Source: Oligoflexia bacterium
Lineage (GTDB): Bacteria > Bdellovibrionota > UBA1018 > CAIPTA01
Direction: 5' to 3'
DNA length: 64,000 nucleotides
Assembly (NCBI GenBank): GCA_023954355.1
Contig: JAMLID010000007.1
Location: forward strand, 1-64,000
In this document: in pieces, positions 1 through 7,490 of the stretch
How positions within the stretch are numbered: position 1 is the first letter of the stretch
Layout of the letters: each line of letters begins with the position of its first letter
Notes under the pieces: model-generated
What the model was told of the DNA's origin: nothing
What the model saw: only the letters and a program-made list of their open reading frames with translations
The model's database searches: none
Program-made: the position numbers and the translations under genes

Positions 1-7
1 TTGGCAA

Positions 8-57
8 AAAGTGTAAAGGATGTCTCCGGTATAAAGTGTAAACTATCTCTCCGGTAT
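8..57. repeat. Two tandem 25-bp repeats, insertion-sequence-end-like
   Basis: Two adjacent 25-bp units (8-32 and 33-57) both begin AAAGTGTAAA and end TCTCCGGTAT, and differ at only three positions. Short tandem transposase-binding repeats of this kind, with a TCTCCGG core, are found at the ends of some insertion sequences (IS21, IS3 and IS481 types). No transposase reading frame is visible inside the window, so this is either the end of an element lying mainly to the left or a remnant. The repeat itself is seen directly; the mobile-element reading is inference. Confidence 0.5.
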
Positions 58-90
58 GGACCTTTCGTGCAGTGCTAATCCAAAATTTAT

Positions 91-166
91 TGGAGCCGAT
101 GACGGGACTCGAACCTGCGACCTGCGCTTTACGAAAGCGCTGCTCTACCAACTGAGCTACATCGGC
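91..166 (-). tRNA. tRNA-Thr (anticodon CGT)
   Basis: The reverse complement folds as a tRNA. It has a 7-bp acceptor stem (GCCGATG / CATCGGC), a D arm GCTC..GAGC, an anticodon stem GCGCT / AGCGC around the loop TTCGTAA, and a T loop TTCGAGT. The discriminator base is T and the 3' CCA is encoded (91-93 on the plus strand). Anticodon CGT reads threonine ACG codons. The acceptor end matches threonine tRNAs of enteric bacteria as I remember them. The T stem has one G-T pair and one A-C mismatch, which is mildly unusual. Confidence 0.95.
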
Positions 167-240
167 GATTGCTAAATAATGTAAGACTTTCAGATACTTG
201 GGTAAATATCATTTTTCCCCAACCTTGGGCAGTGTTTTTC

Positions 241-268
241 TAAAGCTCCTAAGAAAAATAGCCGATTA
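241..268 (+). promoter_or_regulatory. Sigma-28 (FliA)-like promoter before the secreted-protein cassette
   Basis: TAAAGCTC (241-248) is followed after 12 bases by GCCGATTA (261-268). The FliA consensus is TAAAGTTT, 11 bases, GCCGATAA, so the -10 box matches at 7 of 8 positions with one extra spacer base. The first gene starts at 313 behind a strong GGAGGG (300-305). A small hairpin GACG-TTCAG-CGTC (285-297) sits just before that ribosome site. Similar boxes occur before 37681 and 18382. Confidence 0.5.
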
Positions 269-312
269 AATAGATAGGGTTTGGGACGTTCAGCGTCTCG
301 GAGGGTAACTAT

Positions 313-1464
313 ATGAAACGATTCGCTTTTTTAATACTAGGAATAGCCATCTTAGCATGGCCCATTGGAATGAGAAATATTCTCATCCCTACTGTATATG
401 CCGATACAGGCACTAGCTCTGTTACCGTAACAGGCACGCAAACTACAACAGGCACTGAGACATTTACCAGTAATCCAAGTACAGAAACTGTGAATGATAA
501 CCAAAATACCACGCAACAAGACACTGAAGATTTAAACGACTCCGGCTCTCAGCAATCAACCATGCTTGGAATGATGGCAATCGCTGCAGGGGCTGCAATG
601 GTAGCTGCCGGTATGGCTTGTGCTCCAGCTCCTTGTGTAGGATTAATCATGGCCGGCATGGCATTAATTGCTGCTGGTATGATGGGACTGATGGCTGCTG
701 GTATGATGGGTAACAACGCCAATACAGCAGGCTATCGAAGTGGTAATATGAGTGGAATCACTGGCAGCACAGCTACAAATACCGCAACGGGAACGGGAAC
801 AAACCCTGGAGAAAGTGGCGGGATTAAAATTGATCCTAACCTATTAAGAACGGGTCAATCAGGAACAGTTTTCGATGATTTAGAAAGCAAAACCGGAATC
901 AATAGAGACGACTTTGTGAACGCCATTGGTAACGGTGCTGATCCAGCCTCTATGCTCGCGAATGCTCCCAAATTAAAGGGTCTTGGCGTTTCTGAAGATG
1001 CTCTCAAAGGGTACTTATCAGATGCGCAGAGCTCTTCTCTACCCGGTGCAGATGATATTATGAGCAAACTAGGTTTAACACCTGAAGAGCTAGAAGCTAT
1101 GGCAAAACAAAATGCTGCCTTTAATGCAACAGGAGAAGACAACTCTTATGGAGCAGGCGGAGGCTCAAGAAATCCGGCTTCAAATAAGTCTGCTTCTTCT
1201 AATCCCGATATAAATTCGTTCTTAAATGCAAATAAAGATCTTGGAGCTTCTGTAGATAAGCTAGGTAAAGATGGGATGGGACTTAGCCCAGAAGTTCAGG
1301 CTGCATTAGATAGAAATGGAATCACTGGTCAAACTATTTTCCAGATGGTTCATACACAATACAAAAAGAAAACCCCCATGATGTTTGGTGTTCAACAAAA
1401 GAAAACCATCAGCACCTCTGAAAACCCATTTCTAAACCTAAGCGGTAATGATGTGAATTTATAG
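313..1464 (+). CDS. Secreted protein of unknown family with glycine/alanine/methionine-rich segment and shared C-terminal motif
   Basis: The 383-aa product starts with a long signal peptide (charged MKR, hydrophobic core, VYA-DTG cleavage near residue 31). A Thr/Ser-rich stretch follows, then a strongly hydrophobic Gly-Ala-Met segment at about residues 78-132 that could insert in or lie along a membrane. A block starting at D174 (DPNLL, then GINRDDFV) resembles one in the protein at 37681. Near the C terminus is IFQMVHTQYKKKTP (342-355), a motif shared by four proteins here. It is the first gene of a three-gene cassette, with 13 bases to the next. No known family was recognised. The start is set by GGAGGG seven bases upstream. 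Confidence 0.8.
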   Translation: MKRFAFLILGIAILAWPIGMRNILIPTVYADTGTSSVTVTGTQTTTGTETFTSNPSTETVNDNQNTTQQDTEDLNDSGSQQSTMLGMMAIAAGAAMVAAGMACAPAPCVGLIMAGMALIAAGMMGLMAAGMMGNNANTAGYRSGNMSGITGSTATNTATGTGTNPGESGGIKIDPNLLRTGQSGTVFDDLESKTGINRDDFVNAIGNGADPASMLANAPKLKGLGVSEDALKGYLSDAQSSSLPGADDIMSKLGLTPEELEAMAKQNAAFNATGEDNSYGAGGGSRNPASNKSASSNPDINSFLNANKDLGASVDKLGKDGMGLSPEVQAALDRNGITGQTIFQMVHTQYKKKTPMMFGVQQKKTISTSENPFLNLSGNDVNL

Positions 1465-1477
1465 AAAAGGGGCATCA

Positions 1478-2479
1478 ATGAAGGGGGGATACGAGTTATG
1501 CATATTCATTATAATTACTCTATTCGCTTGTCCTTTTGCCTTTTCAAAAACAAAAGCTAGTGGAGCGAGTCGTATGAACTCAGGGCTAAAAGAGTGCGTG
1601 GCATTAGCAGTAGACGGCAGAGAAAAAGGTCTGTGCTCTGGAGATAATCGTGAAACCGATGATTGCGTTGGTTTACGACTATCTATACAAAACTCACTCA
1701 AAACAACAGAATGTAAAATACATTCTCCGCCTATTTGCCACAGATATGGGCACAAGCAACACCACCAATCGAAATGGGTAGCTGTTAGCTCCGGACATTT
1801 AGCTATATTTGCAAACTGCGTAAGGGATGCTTATCCGCTTAATGACAGAGGTGACTTATCTATCGCTCTTGAAGATGATGCCTTCGTAGCTTTTTTACGC
1901 ACTGTAGATGATGGATCTACTACTTATGGAATGGCTCAAGGAACAATTTTACTAAATCTTCTAAAGGGTGAGAGACTCAGTTCAACATTAAAAAACTCTG
2001 ACATTGGAAAAAAATTAGATAAACGATTACTTCAAGAAATTATCGAATCCGCAGAAACACCTACACCAATCGATTTGAGTGAAGATATTGCTCAAACAGA
2101 AGAATCAATAAACCTCGCAATTGGTAATGATTTTCTAGTGAACAAATCAGTAGATGATAACAGTAAGGAAGCTCCACATCAAAGAAGCTTAGCTGCTCTC
2201 TCTAGCGGCTCGTATCAGTGGGTTTTACCTAAAACCAAAACTGCAACCACTAAAGAAGATGAAAGCAACAATAACAGATCTAATGTTCATATAAGGGTAA
2301 TTAAAAATAATTTATACTCACTTAACTTAGACCAAAGTCTATTTGATAGAGTCAGCTCGGCATATATACGATTATCGCCTGATCTTTTGTCTATGAATGA
2401 ATACATAAAGTTTATCCCTAAAAAACCACCTAAAGACGTAAAAGAGTTAATAGAGAGAGGAAGGCCTGCAAATCTATGA
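1478..2479 (+). CDS. Secreted cysteine-rich protein of unknown family, shared C-terminal motif
   Basis: The 333-aa product has an N-terminal signal peptide (hydrophobic residues about 7-22, cleavage near FAFSK). It is followed by a cysteine-rich region at about residues 38-115 with the order ECV..., LC, DCVGL, C, IC and ANC. The same order appears in the product of the next gene, so the two look paralogous. The C-terminal part carries LFDRVSSAYIRLSP (288-301), the family motif. An AAAAGGGG ribosome site precedes the ATG. The stop overlaps the next start in ATGA, which implies translational coupling. Disulphide bonding in the periplasm or outside the cell is likely but inferred. No known family was recognised. 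Confidence 0.8.
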   Translation: MKGGYELCIFIIITLFACPFAFSKTKASGASRMNSGLKECVALAVDGREKGLCSGDNRETDDCVGLRLSIQNSLKTTECKIHSPPICHRYGHKQHHQSKWVAVSSGHLAIFANCVRDAYPLNDRGDLSIALEDDAFVAFLRTVDDGSTTYGMAQGTILLNLLKGERLSSTLKNSDIGKKLDKRLLQEIIESAETPTPIDLSEDIAQTEESINLAIGNDFLVNKSVDDNSKEAPHQRSLAALSSGSYQWVLPKTKTATTKEDESNNNRSNVHIRVIKNNLYSLNLDQSLFDRVSSAYIRLSPDLLSMNEYIKFIPKKPPKDVKELIERGRPANL

Positions 2480-4095
2480 TGCGCTTCTTTTCTTTTAGTA
2501 TTTTTATTTTTTTAATAAGCTCGTTATCTGCTTACGCAGGCCTAACAGATGCACAACAAAAAATATGTGATACTTATAATGCAAAAAACTTAAAGCCGCC
2601 TGCATATTGCGTTAGCTCAAGCACAGGCACTCCAGGATCCACCGGTGGCGGTGTAACAATTGGTGGGCCTTCATCTGCTCCACCTCCGCCACCACCACCT
2701 CCTCCTCCATGTGTAGTTGCAGGAACACCATGCCCACCACCAGCTGGAGGCGGTGGCACTGTAGTCGGTGGCCCCGCTCCTGCGCCTTCTCCACCACCAG
2801 CTGCGGCTCCAACTGCTCCTAATGCAGCAGATACGTGGGTAGCAGAAAAAACAAACACAGGTTTATTCAATAATTCAGTTGAAGAACAAACAGCTTCAGG
2901 ACAAGTAATGAATGAGGACGGAGTTTTAGAAAATAAATTAATGATAGACCAAAGAGCCTCGTTCCAAGCAAATGCTAACTCTATGTATAATTGCGTCGAT
3001 ACATCGATCAGTGGTCGTACAGATACCGTATGCGCTAGTGATCCAACAAACCCTGAGTGCGTTGGACTAAACAGTGCTCTAAATAATTCTACAAATTGTG
3101 CCATGCTTGCTCCGGATGGAGTCACTTGCTTAGCTTATGGGGCCAATGGCTATACTGGAGAAGAGTGGCTTGCTTTCGGTACTCAGTACTTTGACGGTAT
3201 GCTAGGGTGTTTTTCAGCACACACAGAAAATGCTACAGTCTTGAACACAGACACAGGTGAAAATAAACTAGAAAACTTAACAGATATAGTTAGTGGTGGT
3301 TCAACTTCTGCAACCACTGCTGGTGTTTTGGGATTTAGCGCACCTGGAGGATCAAGCAGTGATATTTCAGCTAGCTCAAAAAATAAAGAACAGAGTTCAA
3401 AGAACACTTATAATCAAAAAAGCAAATCATCCTCCTATGGGTGGGAATATTTCGCTGAAAAAATAAACGATGGTGCCTCATATATTGGTTATAATAATGG
3501 AGAAATTTTTAAACGTGCGGAAGAAAAAGAAAGTTTCTTGACTGTCTTTACTGATTCACCATTTTACCAAAACAAACTTAATAAAAAGCAGCAAGCTAGT
3601 AGCGAAGAAGCCATCAATTATCCTCAAGACCCAATAAACTCGGCTAAAGAAAAATATGCTGCCAAAAAAGAAGAACGAGAATTAAATGGAGAAACAGTAG
3701 CCGAAGCATCTAGCGAAAATAAAGATGCTACAGCTAATGATTTAATGGACGCAATAAATAGCCAAATTGGTCATGAAGAGACACAACAGCCAATTGCTGG
3801 GGGCTCTGCAACATACAGTCTCAATAGTAGCGATAACGAAAATAAACAGACTACAAACCTACCCTATTATAATAAAGAAGTTGTTGCTGAATTAGCCGCC
3901 CGAAGAAGTCTTGCGTCTGTAAATAATCCATCTCAGTCAGAGCAATTATCTGCATTAAGAACAGAAGACCTAAGCATTTTCGAACGTGTATCACTTACGT
4001 ATAGAAAAGTTAGCCCGCATATGAAAAGTTTAGAGTCTCAAACAGGAAAAGATTTGAGACGACTCGACACACCTACGTTCTTCAAAAATCTATAA
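2476..4095 (+). CDS. Secreted proline-rich, cysteine-rich protein, shared C-terminal motif
   Basis: The 539-aa product has a clear signal peptide (hydrophobic residues 4-20, AYA-GLT). A short Cys-containing segment follows, then a low-complexity Pro/Gly linker at about residues 50-115 that includes a run of ten prolines. A cysteine-rich domain (about 170-250: NCV, VC, ECVGL, NC, TC, GC) matches that of the preceding gene. A long polar Ser/Asn/Glu-rich region leads to IFERVSLTYRKVSP (501-514), the motif common to four proteins. The proline run suggests a surface-exposed or wall-spanning linker, which is inference. It is the last gene of the cassette. The function is unknown. Confidence 0.8.
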   Translation: MMRFFSFSIFIFLISSLSAYAGLTDAQQKICDTYNAKNLKPPAYCVSSSTGTPGSTGGGVTIGGPSSAPPPPPPPPPPCVVAGTPCPPPAGGGGTVVGGPAPAPSPPPAAAPTAPNAADTWVAEKTNTGLFNNSVEEQTASGQVMNEDGVLENKLMIDQRASFQANANSMYNCVDTSISGRTDTVCASDPTNPECVGLNSALNNSTNCAMLAPDGVTCLAYGANGYTGEEWLAFGTQYFDGMLGCFSAHTENATVLNTDTGENKLENLTDIVSGGSTSATTAGVLGFSAPGGSSSDISASSKNKEQSSKNTYNQKSKSSSYGWEYFAEKINDGASYIGYNNGEIFKRAEEKESFLTVFTDSPFYQNKLNKKQQASSEEAINYPQDPINSAKEKYAAKKEERELNGETVAEASSENKDATANDLMDAINSQIGHEETQQPIAGGSATYSLNSSDNENKQTTNLPYYNKEVVAELAARRSLASVNNPSQSEQLSALRTEDLSIFERVSLTYRKVSPHMKSLESQTGKDLRRLDTPTFFKNL

Positions 4096-4156
4096 AAAGC
4101 TAATTCTATATAGGAAAGCCGAGCAGCTAAATTTACTTTCAGTAATTAAGCTTATT

Positions 4157-4189
4157 AAAAAGCCCCAGCTAACATCCGTCAGCTGGGGC
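4157..4189 (-). terminator. Rho-independent terminator of the RND gene
   Basis: A perfect 9-bp stem GCCCCAGCT / AGCTGGGGC (4162-4170 and 4181-4189) has a 10-base loop. On the minus strand it is followed directly by five T residues, so it terminates the leftward gene ending at 4221. There is no T run on the plus strand, so it is not a good terminator for the secreted-protein cassette. Confidence 0.8.
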
Positions 4190-4220
4190 CAATGCTCATT
4201 CAAGAATGGCACAAAGAAAA

Positions 4221-7200
4221 TCAATCACTATCTGTTAGCGCACTTTCCGTAAATTCATCATCGTCAAGACCTTTATTAATTTGTAGATTCGACAACTCTA
4301 AAACGGTTCCTCTTTTGGTTTGTAAGTTTTCTACTTGCACTTTCTGAGCTCTCCACACGCCTTTATCAAATTGCTTATAGCCAGAAAAATTACTTACTTT
4401 CAAAGGCTTCATTTTTTTATCAAAGTACTCCATCTTACCCACTAAATTTTTTTCAGCATCAACCCAAATATGAATTTTTCCGTAAGAACTTTCACCGGTA
4501 GGAACACTTTCAATCACATGAAACTTTCGACCAGCCATCGTCTCTTCTTTTAACACAGTACTCTTATATTTTGCATCCGAGCTAGTGCCCATATCTTCAA
4601 AGCTTAACTCAGAATCCATAAAACTAGAGCTTCTCTTACTCGAAAGAATTCTTCTTGTCTGCTTACTTGAAGGTAAGTAAAGCCACTGATCACTTTCAGA
4701 CCCTTTGCTTACAGATAGTAAAGCTGTTCCTTTTAAATCTGCAGGAGAATTCATTCTAACTAAAACTTTTTGTTTATCGTCTGCACCTTTTCTTTTAATT
4801 TCAATCGCACGTTCTTTTTCTGTCCCATCTTTTTCAGTAATTAACATTTTCAAAGTAGCAATTTCATCATTGCTTGATACGTTTTTTTCTACTTTTTCTA
4901 AAATGGTTTTTGCGTCAGCTGATGGGCTCTTAGGAGCAGCAACAGCGCTAGCAGCGCTCACTGTATTTGGCACAAAGGTACCAATAGTAAATAATAAAGC
5001 TACACTTGCAGCGACAGCATTTTCTGACATAACTTTCTCCTTTGGTGCAATTTTCTTCTTATCTCTAAGCAAATTCGGCATAAATGCTAAGATCGTAGGA
5101 AGTAAAACTAAATCTCCTACTAGACTACCAAAAATTGCCACTAACATGTAGAGTCCAAACTGCTGGTTTAAAGAAAAATACGAAGCTAAAAAAACTAAAA
5201 AACCTGCTGACACAGATAAAGAAGAGTAAAAACATAAGTTACCCTCTTGATACCATGCTTTAATTGGATTCACTCTTCCGTGTAAAGAGCGCTCTTGCAA
5301 TAAGCGCAAACGACCTAGCAGATAAACGGTATTATCAAACGAGATGCCTAGAGCGATTGAAAAGATAAGCGCTATCCCAGGTTTAATACTCGTACCAAAC
5401 GCCCCTAAAGTGCCCAATAAAAATACTACAGGAACTAAGTTTGGAATCACTGCTAAAAGAGTCCACTTTAGAGAGCGAAACACTACCAGCAATAAAACAG
5501 AAATCAACAAAAGCGCCTGCCAAAAACCTGATATCAATTCGCTTGAAAGCTCATTATTTAATTGATGAGCTGTGGTTGCCATACCTGCAGGGTAAACTTT
5601 CCAATCCGAAAACTCTGACTGAAGTTCTTTTGTTAAGTTATTAACCTCCTCTTGCATTAAGTCTGCTGGAATATCATGAAGTCTCAAACTCAATCGCGTG
5701 GCTCTCCCATCGGCAGTGACAAATTTTTTATACGGATCTTCTTCAGAAAACGTATATAAAAATCCGACCTCTGCAGCCTCTTGTCTAGTAGAGGCAAGAC
5801 CCCTTCCCTGAACTTTCGCTGCTGCTAGTTGAAAATCAGCCAATGTGATTATCGAACCGATATTCGGGTTTGAACGCCATTTATTAGCTACTTTTTCTAA
5901 TTGAGCAATAGAAGCAGGATCATTCCAAGCATTGACCTCATCTTTTTCAACGATTAAATCTAAAGGAATCATTCCGCCTAGTTTTTCATCTAAATATTCT
6001 GTTGTTTGTCGAGCTGAATGCGACTTTGGCAAATCGTCAAATAGTTTAGATCCCCAGTTTAAATCAAAAGAAAACAGAGAAAGGCTTACAATCACAACAG
6101 CACATGCACCCAATACCCAATGTTTATTCTTTTGTATATAGAGTGCCCATCTTGCTTGTCCGTGCAACCAGTCTCTAGCTTCGGGTACCGGCAATAATAT
6201 TAGTAAAGGCAATAGAGCCACTATCACTACCAACCAGCACACAAAAATAGAAAAACCAATCGATAGTCCATATTGGCGAATTAAAGGAACTTCAGTAAAT
6301 GCTATCGCAAAAAAGCCTATCGTAGTCGTAAGCGATGTTAAAAAATTTGGTAACATCAAGCCTGCATAAGATCGAAAGAGAACTCGTATAGGATTGGGAT
6401 TTTCTTGCTTCTCTTTAGCTGTTTTCCAATCACTAGCATAGCGAAGCATTGTATGCGCAGACATTGATAAAACTGTCAGAGCAACTAAAATCGGCAATGT
6501 ACTAGAAAGTACAGTGAATGAAACATCTACCCAAACCATCCAAGCTAATGAAAGAATATTTGCCAAAACAATAAGAAATAAAGTGATAAACACAGACGAA
6601 ATAGTTCTAAAAAACAAAAGAAGCGTGACAAGACTTGCTAATAGCGAAAGTAAAATAAAATTCACTAACTCTTTTCCTAAAAGTTTTCCCATTTCACCTT
6701 GAATCGCTGGTATTCCACCCAGCTCAGCATTTGCTCCAACGAGCTCTTTTTTGGCTAAATCCAGTGCTTTATTTTGAATCCCTTGCGACTTCTCCATTAA
6801 GATCCCTGGAACTTGACCAATAGCTAAAACTGTCGTGCGCGCGTCTTGAGAAATAATTTGTGGACTCAATATAGGGTCTTTTAAAAATCGCTCTTTCCAA
6901 AGCTCTTTAGGAGTTAGTTCCGTAATCTTGCCAACCGTTAGCCCCTCACTAGAAGAAGATGCACCTTCTATTGTTGCCACACTGTAGACGTATTCCACTC
7001 CCTCCCAGCGAGCGATTTCATCGCTAACAGCCCTTAACTGCGCCACCCGATTCTCTTCAAGCCAACTTCCTTCTGTTGCAGGTAAAGTTAAAACCACGAA
7101 AAATGGCTCAAAACTCGAAAGTAGGAATCTATCCTTATTTTGATCATCTTTTAGCAATAGGGGGTGTGACTGCGGTAAAAACTGTTTCATGGAGTATTCC

Positions 7201-7370
7201 ATGCGAAGTTTGTGAAGAGAAAAAGCAGACAGTGCGCCTAGGGCGGCGATCAAAAGAACGCTAAAAAGGGCAAATCTTTTCGCATATTTTAAAAAAAAGT
7301 TAATATTATTAAATACTTGTATTAGTTTCATAGGCGCTTCCGTCGGATAACCATTTCTATTTTCATCCAC
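4221..7370 (-). CDS. RND (MMPL-type) exporter fused to a LolA-like lipoprotein-sorting domain
   Basis: Residues 1 to about 770 form an RND superfamily permease of the MMPL / COG1033 kind. A first membrane helix lies at about 36-55, with a large periplasmic loop, a block of helices at about 235-400, a second loop, and a second helix block at about 620-765. Residues 781-1049 are a LolA-like outer-membrane lipoprotein-sorting domain (QWLYLPSSKQTRRI and SFEDMG motifs) preceded by a signal-peptide-like stretch ending TVSA-ASA. These two parts are usually separate genes. At residue 781 there is an ATG with a perfect AAGGAG six bases upstream, so the second part may also be made alone. The substrate is probably a lipid or lipoprotein (inferred). 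The gene is divergent from 7491. Confidence 0.85.
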   Translation of the reverse strand: MDENRNGYPTEAPMKLIQVFNNINFFLKYAKRFALFSVLLIAALGALSAFSLHKLRMEYSMKQFLPQSHPLLLKDDQNKDRFLLSSFEPFFVVLTLPATEGSWLEENRVAQLRAVSDEIARWEGVEYVYSVATIEGASSSSEGLTVGKITELTPKELWKERFLKDPILSPQIISQDARTTVLAIGQVPGILMEKSQGIQNKALDLAKKELVGANAELGGIPAIQGEMGKLLGKELVNFILLSLLASLVTLLLFFRTISSVFITLFLIVLANILSLAWMVWVDVSFTVLSSTLPILVALTVLSMSAHTMLRYASDWKTAKEKQENPNPIRVLFRSYAGLMLPNFLTSLTTTIGFFAIAFTEVPLIRQYGLSIGFSIFVCWLVVIVALLPLLILLPVPEARDWLHGQARWALYIQKNKHWVLGACAVVIVSLSLFSFDLNWGSKLFDDLPKSHSARQTTEYLDEKLGGMIPLDLIVEKDEVNAWNDPASIAQLEKVANKWRSNPNIGSIITLADFQLAAAKVQGRGLASTRQEAAEVGFLYTFSEEDPYKKFVTADGRATRLSLRLHDIPADLMQEEVNNLTKELQSEFSDWKVYPAGMATTAHQLNNELSSELISGFWQALLLISVLLLVVFRSLKWTLLAVIPNLVPVVFLLGTLGAFGTSIKPGIALIFSIALGISFDNTVYLLGRLRLLQERSLHGRVNPIKAWYQEGNLCFYSSLSVSAGFLVFLASYFSLNQQFGLYMLVAIFGSLVGDLVLLPTILAFMPNLLRDKKKIAPKEKVMSENAVAASVALLFTIGTFVPNTVSAASAVAAPKSPSADAKTILEKVEKNVSSNDEIATLKMLITEKDGTEKERAIEIKRKGADDKQKVLVRMNSPADLKGTALLSVSKGSESDQWLYLPSSKQTRRILSSKRSSSFMDSELSFEDMGTSSDAKYKSTVLKEETMAGRKFHVIESVPTGESSYGKIHIWVDAEKNLVGKMEYFDKKMKPLKVSNFSGYKQFDKGVWRAQKVQVENLQTKRGTVLELSNLQINKGLDDDEFTESALTDSD
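5028..5042 (-). promoter_or_regulatory. Internal ribosome site and start codon inside the RND-LolA fusion
   Basis: On the minus strand AAGGAG (5042-5037) lies six bases before an in-frame ATG (5030-5028). That ATG opens a 269-residue segment starting MSENAV with its own hydrophobic, signal-like N terminus. This is what an ordinary separate LolA-like gene would have. It suggests either two products from one frame or recent loss of the stop codon of the RND gene. Confidence 0.6.
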
Positions 7371-7388
7371 TTTTTTCTATTGCATAAG

Positions 7389-7406
7389 TGTTAATATATG
7401 TTAACA
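7389..7406. promoter_or_regulatory. Operator-like inverted repeat in the divergent promoter region
   Basis: TGTTAA (7389-7394) and TTAACA (7401-7406) are perfect inverted half-sites separated by six bases. They lie in the 120-bp gap between the leftward RND gene and the rightward gene at 7491. The position and symmetry fit a repressor site controlling both directions. In AT-rich DNA such a palindrome could also be chance. Confidence 0.3.
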
Positions 7407-7490
7407 TTTAATAGTTGAGTAGGTCAATCAGTTATTTTTGGGCTTAGTGAATCCTACTAAATTATCTTTTCGAATAAGAGGGCTGAGAGA

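Noticed and set aside
2574-3125. Long minus-strand frame opposite the proline-rich gene
   Set aside because: It is the antisense of a Gly/Pro-rich coding region, has no ribosome site and encodes low-complexity sequence. The plus-strand gene has a signal peptide and paralogy.
4705-5151. Plus-strand frame inside the RND-LolA gene
   Set aside because: It is antisense to a well-supported gene, has no recognisable domain and no ribosome site.
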